A DNA stretch of 64,000 nt from Symbiodinium natans (GCA_905221605.1 CAJNDS010001068.1:419501-483500), one strand, 5' to 3'. Positions 1-10,279 are shown, numbered from the stretch's first letter. Notes: generated by a model not told the origin, from the letters alone. Made by a program: numbers and translations.

Positions 1-32
1 ATTGTAAGGGAACACGACTTGTACTTCCGAGG

Positions 33-1455
33 TTAGAAGAAGCCGCGCGGCTGGGCTTTGTATTCCAAGTCCAGCATCGACATCGATGGTAGCTCGGGCA
101 GCTTCTTGGGCAACTGCTCCTGACCACTTTGGCCCGAGAGAGAGAGAGGGCGAGAAAACAAGAAGCAAAGAAAGAAACCAAGGAAAAGAAATAAAACAAA
201 GAAAGAAAATAAAGAAAGAAAGACAGAAATAGAGACAGAGAGAACGAAATAAAAAAAAAAAAACAGAAATAACACGAACAAGAAAGAAACGGAGAGTGCG
301 AGAGAGTCACACATGCCCAAAGGTGACAAGGGTGTGACTCTGGAGCCTACGGGCGACACCCGCATTCTTCTTACAGGCGCGGCATATTCGCGCAGGTCCA
401 GGCTCCCCAACCCTACCACCCTACGCCCTAAACCCTAAATCCTAAACCCTACACCCGAAAAACCCCTAAACCCTAGATTCCCCAAGGTCAGGGAACGCAA
501 CCCCCCCCCCCCCCCCCCCAAACCCTAAACCCTAAACCCTAAACCCTAAACCCTAAACCCTAAACCCTAAACCCTAAACCCTAAAGCCCTCCCAAACAGG
601 GCACCTCCCAAAAAGAGAGCAAAGCGTGCTCTTGGCCCTGGTACACGATCTTCACCTGAGCGGTTACTTCGGATCGGGGGCTGAGCAGAGGGCTTTGGGT
701 TACCAGAACGCAACCTGTAAGAACAAGTTAGGGTTTAGGGTTTAGGGTTTAGGGTTTAGGGTTTAGGGTTTAGGGTTCAGGGTTCAGGGTTCAGGGTTTG
801 GGGTTTAGGGCTGGCACCACCTGCACCGGAAGCAGCCCATGAAGATCAGAGCTTCCCGATGAGGGCGCCCTTCTGATGGTTTTAGGGGATTGAAAAATAT
901 TTAAACAACGCCACCTCTTAGAACCAGAACAAATCACAGTTGTGAATGTAATTCTGGGAATTTTACACCACCAAAGACTTCACTCCTAAGGGAGCAAGCA
1001 CGCTCTCTTGGCCCTGGTCGACCTCAACCCCTGCTGGGCCCATGACATCAGCTCCGAAGCCACTCTCGGCGAGCCTGCAGCAGCGGGGTTTAGGGGTCCA
1101 GAGTTTTAGGGTTTAGGGCTTGGGGTTTAGGGTTTAGGGTTTAGGGTTTGGGGGGGTTGAGTGGTAGGGGTAGGGTCGGGAAACGTTGTAGAACTTAGCC
1201 GGAGAAGCAACGTTTGCAGCCTGCACGATCAGCCTTCGAAGGCTGTGGTTCCGAGGACCCCTATACCTGCTAACCCCTAACCCCTACACTCTAAAGCCTA
1301 GGCCTGGAACCCTAAGCCGTTAAAGCAGATTCTAAGAAGTCCCTGTAAACCCTGAACCCTGAACCCTAAACCCTAAACCCTAAACTAAAACGCTCAATCA
1401 GACAGGCAGCCAGTGAAGAGGCTGATGCAAATCGCCGACCAGCGTGGTCAGCCAC
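33..1455 (-). CDS. S1/P1-nuclease-like gene, 3' part, five small exons
   Basis: Seen: exons at 1411-1455, 1047-1074, 605-655, 375-402 and 33-119, read right to left. The first encodes TTLVGDLHQPLHW, the metal-binding GD-x-HQPLH signature of S1/P1 nucleases, Zn-dependent single-strand nucleases that are usually secreted. The next two join in phase to give HWLAESGFGAD then VKIVYQGQEHALLSFWE, where the family has a similar stretch ending in FWE. The last exon ends RGFF-stop at 33. The first exon appears to use a GC donor and the second, third and fourth have GT (or GC for the third). Introns hold TTTAGGG/CCCTAAA blocks, a C19 run and a purine-rich tract. The N-terminal half (start, first His/Trp ligands) was not found, so the gene is partial or its 5' exons are missed. 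Inference: a dinoflagellate S1/P1-like protein; activity cannot be judged. Confidence 0.6.
501..588 (-). repeat. C19 run followed by CCCTAAA block
   Basis: Nineteen cytosines, then about nine CCCTAAA units, in an intron of the nuclease-like gene. Confidence 0.9.
729..811 (+). repeat. TTTAGGG block with TTCAGGG variants
   Basis: About 12 heptamers; the last few are TTCAGGG. Opposite orientation to the block at 520, so the intron transcript could fold back. Confidence 0.9.
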
Positions 1456-2136
1456 CTGCGCTTTGCCCCCCCCCCCCCCCCCCCCATGGAGGGGTTTTTG
1501 CAGGGTTGGTGTAAGGCTTTGCAGGATTTCTGGGGCTTTCTAGGGCTTTCTAGGGCTTAGGGGGGTTTATAGGGCTTTGTAGGGCGTTACGGGGTTTAGA
1601 GGGCTTTATAGGGTTTATTGGGTTTAGAGGGTTTACAGGTATATAGGGTTCTATCAAAAAGAACCGCCACGACAAGACGGTTGGGACGAAGGCGGAATCT
1701 CGCGGAGTAGCATCCAAGACCCGGGCCGCAGGTAAAAGGCTGCCCTCCCGTTCTTTCCTCGGCAGTTTCGAAGAACAGGTTCAGGGTTCTGAGCTGGCAT
1801 CACTCGTTTCAGTTGTTTACTGTTTTGTTTTTCTTCTAAGGGGGGCGCCGGGGGGCGAGGGGGGGGCAAGTGACTCGATGTTTGTCTGGTAGCCTGAACC
1901 CTAAACCTGTCTCGAGATCGTCCAAAGATTTCTCTGAGAAACATCCGCCTAAAGGAGTACTTACTTACTTACTTGCCCGCACATGGAACCAATACTTGGG
2001 TACCCCCAAAAGGGAACACAACTTTGAGAACTGACCATATCTCGACAAAGGACATAAGTCTCAACTTGGGGTACTGTAAGGAATCGCATGTCCATCACTA
2101 CTCTCCCCTTAAGTGGCGGGAAGCCCGCGGAGAGAA

Positions 2137-3764
2137 TTACTGAGGCGCCCCACTCGGCTTTCCGTCAGCGAGATCGTCCACGTTCACCTCTTAAGAAGCC
2201 CAAACTCTACACCCTAAACCCTAAACCCTAAACCCCAAACCCCAAACCCCAAACCCCAAACCCCAAACTTCTAGGGCTCTCGTGTTTGCCGGGCTCGGGT
2301 TTGTAGTAGCGGCGTTTCGTAGGGCGGGTCAGTCTATTGCACCTGGGTTCCCTAAACCGCCTCAACCCTAAACCCTAATGTTGCACCCGCAATATTCTAG
2401 GGGGCCGCTATTATGAAAAGTTTTCCGGCTATTCAGGATCTGGACCCTCTGTTTTGGGGGTCCGCTATAATGAAAAGATTTCGGGCCGGGCCTGTTTTTT
2501 TAATGGTTTTTGAGGTCAAGTTCTTAGTTTGGGATCTGGTTCCAAAACCCTGAAGAGAGCTCATTTCTCTGCCCCCCCGTCTTTCTTTATTCAGGGTCGC
2601 GACTGTTTGGGGGGGGGGGGGGTCCATTATTAAAGCAGGTCCAACACTGAACGCGCCTTGTCGAAGGCGGGGATCTTCTTGGGGGTGTCAATTGGCACCT
2701 TCGGTTCCGGGTACTCCTCTCGCGCGGCTTGAGGGCTTCGTGGTCTAGGGGGCCCGCGCAAAAAGCCCTGAACCCTAAACCCTAAACCCTAAACCCTAAA
2801 CCCCTAACCTAGGGCTTAGGGCCTCGGGCTTAGGAGCTCATCATCCCGGAAGTCCTCTTCGGAAGGATAAGGTGGCTTTAGGGCCTTGTAGGGTTTAGGG
2901 TTTAGGGTTTAGGGTTTAGGGTTTAGGGTTTAGGGTTTGGGGCTTTTCGGGTTTGAGGGTTTTGGGTTTTGGTTCGGGGGCTGAGGGTTTGGGGTTTAGG
3001 TCTTGAGGGCTTTGAGGGCTTTAGGGGTTCTAGGGTCTTTAGATGTCTTAAGGCGCGGGGTGTGACAGGACAGCACTCTCTGTACCGAACAAAGGTCAGG
3101 AACAACAGTGCGCAACCCTCACACAATGTCTAACCTCACATGGAAGCAACGAGGAGGCAATGCGTTGAAAGCCTGAACAAACCCTAAACCCTAAACCCTA
3201 AACCCTAAACCCTAAACCCTAAACCCTAAACCCTAAACCCTAAACCCTCAAGAACAAAATCTCTCCTTCATTCGGGTTTTCTCGTGTCTAACTTCCGGCA
3301 GCCAGCATCTTGATCAAGCAACGCAACTGTGGACACTCAGCAGCGCTTGCCCCTAAACATTGAACCCTAAACCCTAAACCCTAAACCCTAAACCCTAAAC
3401 CCTAAACCCTAAACCCTAAACCCTATAGAACCCTAAAGCCCTAAAACCCTAAACAGCAGGGTGGGATTCTCCTTCAGAAGCATCTCATCGGCCTCGGCGG
3501 CTGTTGTTTCGGGGGTTTAGGTTTAGGTGCTCTTAGGGGCTTAGGGTTTAGGGTTTAGGGTTTAGGGTTTAGGGTTTAGGGTTTAGGGTTCAGGGTTCCC
3601 CCCAAACTCTAGACCCTTAAGAGCATCTGCTGGAAATCTAACGTGGCCCTGTGCAGAGCTTTCGAGCCGGAAGAGCTATGAGACTTAGCAGATTGAGCTG
3701 TTCTTTTAGATATGCCGGGCAGCACGTCTGCCGCGGAGTTCAAGAACATGCACGTTGTTTGACG
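2137..3764 (-). CDS. Multi-exon gene of unknown function
   Basis: Seen: exons at 3615-3764 (50 codons, Ser/Ala-rich, includes ALHRATLDFQQMLLR), 3458-3500 (AEADEMLLKENPT), 3303-3355 (CPQLRCLIKMLAAG), 3135-3172 (FQRIASSLLPCE), about 3050-3090, 2823-2884 (PPYPSEEDFRDDELL), 2648-2744 (EYPEPKVPIDTPKKI) and 2137-2187 (VNVDDLADGKPSGAPQ-stop). Phases agree from 3458 to 3135 and again from 2884 to 2137; the joins after 3615 and around 3050 are unresolved. Every intron contains one or more telomere-type blocks, in both orientations. The C-terminal part is acidic and proline-rich. No family is recognised. It lies on the same strand as, and just upstream of, the nuclease-like gene, as in dinoflagellate unidirectional gene arrays. 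Confidence 0.5.
2210..2268 (-). repeat. CCCTAAA to CCCCAAA block
   Basis: Switches from CCCTAAA to a homogeneous run of CCCCAAA units, showing local homogenisation of a variant. Confidence 0.9.
2885..3249. repeat. Blocks on both sides of small exons
   Basis: TTTAGGG at 2885-2943 and CCCTAAA at 3178-3249, inside successive introns of the 2137-3764 gene. Confidence 0.85.
3361..3597. repeat. Opposed blocks flanking one exon
   Basis: CCCTAAA at 3361-3425 and TTTAGGG at 3537-3597 face each other across the 43-base exon at 3458-3500. Confidence 0.85.
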
Positions 3765-3814
3765 CTAGTGTCCACGCGAGCGTGCGTGGATGGCTGGGTG
3801 GCGGCGCGGGGAGG

Positions 3815-3873
3815 GGTAGGTAGGTAGGTAGGTAGGTAGCGAGGTAGGTAGGTAGGTAGGTAGGTAGGCAGGT
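3815..3873 (+). repeat. GGTA microsatellite
   Basis: About 13 GTAG tetramers with one GCGA interruption. Antisense ORFs here encode only Thr/Tyr/Leu/Pro repeats. Confidence 0.9.
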
Positions 3874-4289
3874 AGGCGTGTGTGTGCGTGTGTCTTCCCA
3901 GCATGTCAGGAAGTTCTGGAATGTAGCAGATGTGTTAGATGCCAATATCTCAAAATACTACCCCTAAGCATAGGGTCCCTGTTTCGGGTTGCCTTTAAAG
4001 CACGTGCCAGAAATTTGTGAGCCAGAGCAAAAAGGGCCACAAGTTTTAGCTTTGGGGGTCCCGCTGACTGCTCTCAGAATTGCAAAACATCCTGGTTTAG
4101 GGTTTCGGGTTAAGGGCTTAGGGTTCGAGGCCCTTCAAGGGCGTCTGGGTGGCCGGCAAAATGGGAGAAGAAGAAGGCCTGGAGTTTGTGTGAGGTGGGG
4201 TGCGGGTTTAGGATTTGGGGCAATAACGTTTAAGTTTAGGGCTTACTTGGACTGGCTATACGTAGGGTCAGAAGTACCTGCAGTTAGGT

Positions 4290-4401
4290 ACGTATACGTC
4301 AGGGACCACATGAACCCCAAATGGGGGTCGTCTACCCTTAGCTACTAGAATTCCTGCGAAGGTGTATGAACCATGAACCCTGTTAAGCTGCATTGGTCCC
4401 A
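4290..4401. mobile_element. Small TIR element (GGGACCACATGAACCCC)
   Basis: Begins GGGACCACATGAACCCCAAA and ends with TTGGTCCC. A related copy starts at 45282 but its right side is replaced by a CCCTAAA block. Confidence 0.45.
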
Positions 4402-4413
4402 AGGCAGGTACCC

Positions 4414-4552
4414 CCCTAAACCCAAAACCCTAAACCCTAAACCCAAACCCAAACCCCTGAAGCCTAAACCCTAAACCCTAAACCCTAAACCCTAAACCCT
4501 AAACCCTAAACCCTAAACCCTAAACCCTAAACCCTAAACCCTAAACCCAAAA
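4414..4552 (-). repeat. Long CCCTAAA block
   Basis: About 18 units, the last with extra A (CCCAAAA). Confidence 0.9.
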
Positions 4553-4593
4553 CCCCCGAAAAACGCAACCCTGCCTAAAACTCTACACATGAC

Positions 4594-4866
4594 CCATGAA
4601 GCTCCACGCGGAACCCGCGACGTTCCCAAGCGCAGGAGGCCAGGATCCCGACCAGCGCGCAGAACAACGACCTAGGCTCTTAGGGTTTAGGGTTTAGGGT
4701 TTAGGATTTAGGGTTTAGGGTTTAGGGTTTAGGGCTCAGCCCTTTGGAGTTGTGGGGAAACAAGGCAAATTGTCGGATACCAACAAAGCCTCATTGCTGA
4801 GGTTCACCTTTCTTGAACGACAAAGGGGCAGGCTCGCGGCAGGGAGAAGCGAAGGGATTGTTCAAC
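4594..4866 (-). CDS. Two exons with a membrane segment
   Basis: Seen: about 4808-4866 (SLRFSLPRACPFVVQE, donor GTGAAC) joins in phase with 4594-4671, which reads SLFCALVGILASCAWERRG: a hydrophobic stretch followed by arginines, like a transmembrane or signal-anchor segment. The intron is 4672-4807 and includes a plus-oriented TTTAGGG block. A possible further exon is at about 4130-4175 (FFFSHFAGHPDALE). Alternative frames of 4594-4671 are also open but have weaker G/C third positions. Function unknown. Confidence 0.38.
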
Positions 4867-4880
4867 CCTCAGCCCGAAGC

Positions 4881-5063
4881 CCTAAACCCTAAGCCCTAAA
4901 CCCTAAACCCTAAACCCTAAACCCTAAATCCTAAATCCTAAATCCTAAATCCTAAATCCTAAATCCTAAATCCTACCCTAAGTCATCCTAAATCCTAGAT
5001 CGTAGATCCTAAATCCTAACCTTGAACCCTAAACCCTAAGCCCTAAATCCTAGACCCTAAAAC
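4881..5063 (-). repeat. CCCTAAA block with CCTAAAT variant run
   Basis: Contains about seven consecutive CCTAAAT units, a locally amplified variant. The 5064-5390 stretch that follows has scattered TTTAGGG units and G-rich sequence; no gene seen. Confidence 0.85.
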
Positions 5064-5390
5064 AAGGGGTTGCTGACCCGCGGCCCATCTTCTGCTCCCT
5101 GCCCGTTGCAGCGTATGTGCTCCGTCCTCGGAAATGTTTCGGGTTTAGGGTTTAGGGCTTAGGGCTGAGGGTTGAGGGTTGAAAGGGTGTATAGAGATGT
5201 ATAGGGCTTGGGTCCCAATAACGTTTTGAGCGAAACGTTTTGAACGAAACTCTTTTTACAGAACCTATCTCATAGGTTTTTTGTGCGGGGTCCTATGGGG
5301 AGGGGGGAGGGGGGGTCGGTGTAGGGGTAAGTCGGGGGTAGGCGGTAGGGGGTAGGGGTAGAGGGGTAGGCAACATAAGGAGGGCGTTGA

Positions 5391-6045
5391 GAGGGCGTTG
5401 AGGCTCTGGTTTTCCGGACTGCTCGCTTTCAGGCGGCAAATGAGAGGGTCCGAAGCGCCTTGTCCTAGTGTTCTGTTCTACATTCTACAGCTCTTGCTCC
5501 GCTTGAGCATGAAATGGGAGGCGCGCGCGCAGCTAGTCCCGCTTGAGAGGAAGTTTCAAAGCAGGCCTACTGGAGGGTTTTGTGAAGGCACAAAATTGTC
5601 TACAATCAGTACAATGGGTTATTTGGTGGTTTTTTCAAGGCTTTGTGAAGGCCAAAAATGTCAAAAACGGGTAGAAGTTGTCATTTGGGGGGTTTCCAAA
5701 GCTGCAAAACTAACGAACATCCCTGTGTGTTAGCTCTAGGTGAGGGTTTTGTGAAGGCACAAAATGACAAACATGAGGGTTTGTGGAGGCCCAAAAGGGT
5801 CAAATATGATGGAAAGTGGCTTCTGTTTGGAATGGACCATGGTGCTTGGCGAAGCTATACAATTGCTATTTATACAGGTCTTGAGGGTTTAGGCTTTAAG
5901 GTTAGGGTGCAGGGTTTAGGGTTTAGGGCGAAGGCTAGTCTACGAGAGTGGAGGCTTAGACAGTGCAACGGCGGGGAGTTCAAAACTCATTGGTTCTGGG
6001 CTTAATCAGGGTGGAGGATTTAGGGTTTAGGGTTTAGGGGTAGGT
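5391..6045. other. Unique sequence without a convincing gene
   Basis: Contains an imperfect repeat built on GGTTTTGTGAAGGCACAAAAT (copies near 5577, 5643 and 5746). Plus ORFs exist at 5398-5733 and 5658-6005 but lack coding bias. Confidence 0.4.
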
Positions 6046-6066
6046 TTGACTGTCTCTGGAGTATAC

Positions 6067-6140
6067 TCAGCACAAAATCCTGAACATCTCCGACTCATCT
6101 TGGAACCCCAACTCGGCATCGCCATTCAAGCCGCAGCGAG
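6067..6140 (-). CDS. Putative terminal exon
   Basis: Starts after an AG at 6141-6142 and runs 23 codons to a stop: GDAELGFQDESEMFRILC. Acidic, no recognised domain. It is an isolated exon; the neighbours on both sides are telomere-type blocks. Confidence 0.3.
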
Positions 6141-6313
6141 CTCAAGAGCGGAAAATTCAGGGCTTCTTCCGAACTTCAAAGCCTCAAGCTTCCTTTGGTA
6201 TGGGGTTTAGGTCTTATAAGTCTTAGGGCTTAGGGGTTCGGGCGTAGAGCTTAGGGGCTTCGTGTTTAGGGCTTAGGGAAAAGGGACGGGCTTGGGGGCG
6301 GGTCGAGAGCGGC

Positions 6314-6389
6314 CTGAAACCAAGGAAGAATGCCGAGCCACTTCTGCGCATCACGCTGCCCGCAGGTCCACTCGGGCTTCTGGTGATGC
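6314..6389 (-). CDS. Putative internal exon
   Basis: Twenty-five codons, HHQKPEWTCGQRDAQKWLG then ILPWFQ, bounded by AG|G and a GC-type donor. Composition (Trp, Gln, charged residues) and third-position G/C look coding. Function unknown. Confidence 0.42.
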
Positions 6390-6425
6390 CTCGGGGGGGG
6401 CTCGTTCCCTTCCTGTGGTACAAGA

Positions 6426-6530
6426 GGGGCCTTAATCATTAGAATAGGGTGCTGGGGCGTTATTATGGTAGATTTATAAAAGGACCAACAGGGAATTCTA
6501 TTCGTAATTCTGTCCGACCCCTATATTACA
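6426..6530 (+). mobile_element. Small TIR element, ATAGGGGCC family
   Basis: About 105 bases: left end GGCCTTAATCATTAGAATAG, middle GGACCAACAGGGAA, right end TTCTGTCCGACCCCTATATT. Nine or so relatives occur in the window. Confidence 0.6.
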
Positions 6531-6635
6531 TGCAACCCAGCGCCTTTCAGACAAAATGGAGCTCGACACTTCTTTTCAGAGTTTTTGGGTGTAGGGTTTA
6601 GGGTTTCAGGTTTAGGTTTAGGGTATAGAAAAAAG

Positions 6636-6697
6636 CTACTTTGTGGACTTCTGGGAGCAGGCTCGGAGCTCAGACTCATGTTAAGCTGCGAGCTAAG
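6636..6697 (+). CDS. Putative exon with canonical donor
   Basis: Plus-strand segment after AG that ends in AAG|GTGAGC, a strong 5' splice site. One frame reads GSRLGAQTHVKLRAK through to the donor. An alternative frame (YFVDFWEQARSSDSC-stop) would make it a terminal exon. No function assigned. Confidence 0.28.
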
Positions 6698-6710
6698 GTG
6701 AGCTGCCATA

Positions 6711-7108
6711 AACCCTAAACCCTACACCCTACACCCTAAACCCTAAACCCTACACCCTACACCCTAAACCCTAAACCCTAAACCCTAAATCCTGCGTAAT
6801 TGTGCTCTATACACCAACGGCCGTGGTGTGATCTGGTCTCAGAAGACCATCTGGAAGGCAGCTCACTGGGTCTCTGGCCATGGGTTCACGGCTGTGATAC
6901 AGTAGTTCGCAAGTTGAAAGCATACAGTACCCCAAGTACCCCACATGAAGGTCCACTTAAGCCCTTCCTTCGCGCATGTGAAGCCCTAAACCCTAAACCC
7001 TAAACCCTAAACCCTAAACCCTAAACCCTAAACCCTAAACCCTAAACCCTAAACCCTAAACCCGAAACCCTAAACCCTAAACCCTAAACCCTAAACCCTA
7101 AACCCTAA
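6711..7108 (-). repeat. Two CCCTAAA/CCCTACA blocks
   Basis: 6711-6793 mixes CCCTAAA with CCCTACA; 6981-7108 is about 18 clean units. Unique sequence between them shows no clear exon. Confidence 0.9.
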
Positions 7109-7109
7109 G

Positions 7110-7216
7110 GTGAGGACCAGTGGAGCTTCGCCGTCTCCGGGTACTTCAGCGTCATCTTGTTCTCCCAGTCAGCCATGGCCGCGACGTCTGAGTGCATCCT
7201 CGGGAGCGCGCTCCAA
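7110..7216. CDS. Putative exon, strand unresolved
   Basis: Plus strand: AG|G start and GTAAGA donor with an open frame DQWSFAVSGYFSVILF and strongly G/C-ending codons. Minus strand: an equally natural frame, MADWENKMTLKYPETAKLHW, stopping in the flanking repeat. Both cannot be right. The plus donor is the stronger splice signal. Confidence 0.32.
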
Positions 7217-7289
7217 GTAAGAAATTGGCAGCCAGCAAGTAAACGACATACTGGCATACATCCTACATACCTAGAACAAGAGGCCATAT

Positions 7290-7430
7290 GTACATGTCAT
7301 ATATACATATATTGTACATTGTACATATACACACATATACATGAGTATGTATATACATATTCATATAAATGAGTGTGTGTGTGTCTACATATATATATAT
7401 ATATGTCTCTCTCTCTGTGTGTGTGTGTTC
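7290..7430. repeat. TA/CA/GT microsatellite tract
   Basis: Alternating purine-pyrimidine runs (TATACATATA, GTGTGT, CTCTCT). ORFs through it are not believed. Confidence 0.85.
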
Positions 7431-7562
7431 TCCGGGCGGTCGGTCCAGGCAAAGCCTTGTGAAAAGGCTTGGCGCTTCAGAGATACCCTTGCGGAACGGG
7501 GTCGGGCGTGCTGCGTTCGGAGCGCTCCAGGTGACTGTCCTCGTGGGTCTGCACCACCACCA

Positions 7563-7814
7563 CCCTAAACCCTAAACCCCCTAACCCTAAACCCTAAACC
7601 CTAAACCCTAAACCCTAAACCCTAAACCCTAAACCCCCTAACCCTAAGCCCTCAACCCTAAAGCCTAAACCCTAAACCCCTAAACCCCAGGCACCCCAAG
7701 ACGCCGCAGAAATTCCCATGGCGACTTAGCCCTACTTGCAAGTTACAAGGTTTAGGGTTTAGGGTTTAGGGTTTAGGGTTTAGGGTTTAGGGTTTAGGGT
7801 TTAGGGTTTAGGGG
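7563..7814. repeat. CCCTAAA block facing a TTTAGGG block
   Basis: 7563-7690 (minus) and 7748-7814 (plus) are separated by 57 unique bases, a large potential stem-loop. Confidence 0.88.
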
Positions 7815-8170
7815 TTACAAGTGCCCCTGAACCTCCAGTAGACCCACGCATTTCAGCGCAGATCCTGGCGACCAGTACCACACCAAAGACACTCCCGTAA
7901 GCACCGGACATCGTCCGGATTTGATCGCGGTGCTTGCCTTGGGTTTGGGGTTTAGGGTTTAGGGTTTCGGGTTTAGGGTTCAGGGTTCAGGGTTCAGGAT
8001 TCAGGGTTCAGGATTCAGGGTTGAGGGTGCTGAGCTTCCGCCTTTTTTGTCCAGCGCACAGTTGCGGGAGCTCAGGGCTGAAAGCTGGAGCCATGGCAAG
8101 TCCAAAGTTTCTTAGGATTTAGGGTTTAGGGTTTAGGGTGTCGGCTTCGTGGTATTCTGGTGTGTTTTTC

Positions 8171-8251
8171 TGCACCAAACTCCCGACATCTGGCGGCAAA
8201 TGCCCACAAGGATGAGCAGGGGCCCACGCCGTGGAGCAGGCGCTGCGCCAC
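8171..8251 (-). CDS. Putative exon, helical-repeat-like
   Basis: AG|GTG then VAQRLLHGVGPCSSLWAFAA and RCREFGA, 27 codons. SSLWAFA resembles the helical repeats of organelle RNA-binding proteins in algae and dinoflagellates (FAST/OPR-like), but one exon is too short to assign it. Confidence 0.4.
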
Positions 8252-8559
8252 CTCTCAAGCGCGGTGCTTCTGCTGGTGCTTGGGTACCCTGAACCTTTTG
8301 GGGGGTTTAGGATCTAGGGTTGAGGGTTTAAGAGCCACAAGCTCTCCTAAACTCCCCAAATAACCCGAAATCATCAAAGCACCTTCTGGCGGCGAACCCA
8401 GCCCCCAAACCCTGAACTCAGATGCATCCTAAAGCCCCCCTCCCCCCGTTTAGGGTTTAGGGTTTAGGGTTTTGGTTTAGCCCCCCCCACCCCCCCCGCC
8501 CGCCCAAATGCAAAAAACACATCCCGGAACAAGGGCGACTGCTCGCACGGCCGAAGCCC

Positions 8560-8663
8560 GAAAAACGGCCCCGTTTGGAGGGAAGTAGTTGCAAGAAATC
8601 GGACAACGCGTTTTGGACGCAGATCTTCGGCATCTTTTCCGCAAATTCGAGAACGATGCCGAT
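8560..8663 (-). CDS. Putative exon
   Basis: After an AG at 8664-8665 the frame reads IGIVLEFAEKMPKICVQNAL then SDFLQLLPSK, an amphipathic helical-looking segment. The 3' border is unclear. It could belong with the helical-repeat exon at 8171-8251. Confidence 0.3.
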
Positions 8664-8949
8664 CTTTAAAGTGAGTTGCATAGTGGAAAGCATACCTCAT
8701 CGGTAGGGGGCCTTCAACTACTCCTAGGTAGGATCAGGGGGGCCCTCAAAAGGGAACCATTCTTAACCCTCTTCTGGCTCTCTTAAACAGGGACCTTATT
8801 CGGAGGGTCTATATCTTCAAGGGTCCCCCTAATCCTAGCCCTATCTACTGTAGGTACTGTAGTTGTAAGAGTGGAGACTCAATGGCTTCTGCTGGAGGTG
8901 GCTTAGGGCTTTGGGTTCAGGGTTTACAACTACCCATGTAAATTTTCAA

Positions 8950-9595
8950 GGACCCTAAATTCCTGAAACCCTGAAACCCCAGAATCCTGAACCCTGAAAC
9001 CCTAAAACCCTGAACCCTGAAACCTGAACCCTAAAGCCCTAAAGCCCTAAAGCCCTAAAGCCCTAAAGCCCTAAAGCCCTAAAGCCCTAAAGCCCTAAAG
9101 CCCTAAAGCCCTAAAGCCCTAAAGCCCTAAAGCCCTAAAGCCTAAACCCCTAAAACCCTAAAACCCAAAACCCAAAAACCCGAAAACCCAAAAACCCAAA
9201 AACCCAAAAACCCAAAAACCCAAAAACCCAAAAAACCGAAAAAACGAAAAACCGAAAAACCCTAAAACCCTAAACCCCTAAAACCCCAAAACCCCAAAAC
9301 CCTAAAACCCTAAAACCCTAAAACCCTAAAACCCTAAAACCCTAAACCCTAAAGCCCTACAACCCTAAACCCTAAAACCCTAAAACCCCAAAACCCAAAA
9401 CCCTAAAACCCTAAAAGCCTAAACCCTAGACCCTAAACCCAGAAACCCTAAACCCAACACCCCAAAACCCTAAACCCTAAACCCCTAAACCCTAAAACCC
9501 CAAACCCCAAACCCCAAACCCCAAACCCCAAACCCCAAACCCCAAACCCCAAACCCTAAACCCTAAACCCTAAACCCTAAACCCTAAACCTGAAC
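8950..9595 (-). repeat. 646-base mosaic of telomere-like variants
   Basis: Homogeneous sub-arrays in order: CCCTGAA, then about 16 CCCTAAAG octamers, CCCAAAAA octamers, CCCTAAAA octamers, CCCCAAA heptamers, then CCCTAAA. Unit length changes from 7 to 8 and back, which a telomerase template would not produce. Confidence 0.9.
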
Positions 9596-9666
9596 GAGGC
9601 CCCACCTCATTGAGCCGCTCATGGCCGGCCTCACCCCAAGCCTGGGCCCAGTTCACATGGCCTATG

Positions 9667-9825
9667 CGTGGGGTTTGGGGTTTAGGGTTTAGGGTTTAGG
9701 GTTTAGGGTTTGGGGTTTAGGGTTTAGGGTTTAGGGTTTAGGGTTTAGGGTTTAGGGTTTAGGGTTTGGGGTTTAGGGTTTAGGGTTTGGGGGTTTAGGG
9801 GTTTAGGGGTTTCAGGGGTTCAGGG
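9667..9825 (+). repeat. TTTAGGG block with TTTGGGG variants
   Basis: About 22 units. Together with 8950-9595 it forms an opposed pair around 70 unique bases. Confidence 0.9.
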
Positions 9826-9975
9826 TATTATAGTTTCCGGGCTTGGGGTGTGGCATTTTAGGGTTTTGGGTTTAGAGTTGCTCTCTTTTGTGTCGGGATC
9901 AACTCCGCCGGTGGCTTTGGGCGCGCTTTCAATTGGCCGTAGTCGGATATAGGGTTCAGGGTTTAGGGTTTAGGG

Positions 9976-10085
9976 CTGCTATGGGGGCCTTAATAAGAAA
10001 AAATTGGTGTTGGGGGTTGCTATAGAAAGCTACAAAGGGGCCATAAGGGAATACTCTTAGCAACTATTCCCGACGCCTATATTAC
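9976..10085 (+). mobile_element. Small TIR element, ATAGGGGCC family
   Basis: Left GGGGGCCTTAATAAG, middle GGCCATAAGGGAATACT, right CCCGACGCCTATATTAC. Confidence 0.55.
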
Positions 10086-10217
10086 AAGATTCAGGCTCCA
10101 GAGAGATAGGGTTTAGGGTTTAGGGTTTAGGGTCTCCCAAAATGCCACCGAGCTACTGTCTTCGCCAAATTCCCACGACGGTTTTCTTTTTTGGAACCCT
10201 AGGCGAAAATTGCAATG

Positions 10218-10279
10218 TTAGCTGTTTCTTAGAAATGACCGTCCCTAAAAAGGAAAAATCTTCCCAAGAATCCCTAAGG
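10218..10279 (+). repeat. Dispersed repeat shared with 17215-17274
   Basis: Shares AGAAAAAT-type core, TTCCCAAGAATCCCTAA and flanks with 17215-17274. The plus ORF at 10142-10393 runs through it and is therefore suspect. Confidence 0.5.

Noticed and set aside
33-419. 128-codon ORF as a single protein
   Set aside because: Its middle is a purine-rich intron read in antisense (Phe/Leu/Ser-rich); only the two ends are exons.
7157-7575. Three plus ORFs across 7157-7575
   Set aside because: Composed largely of (TA), (GT) and (CT) microsatellite codons; only the short segment 7110-7216 looks exon-like.
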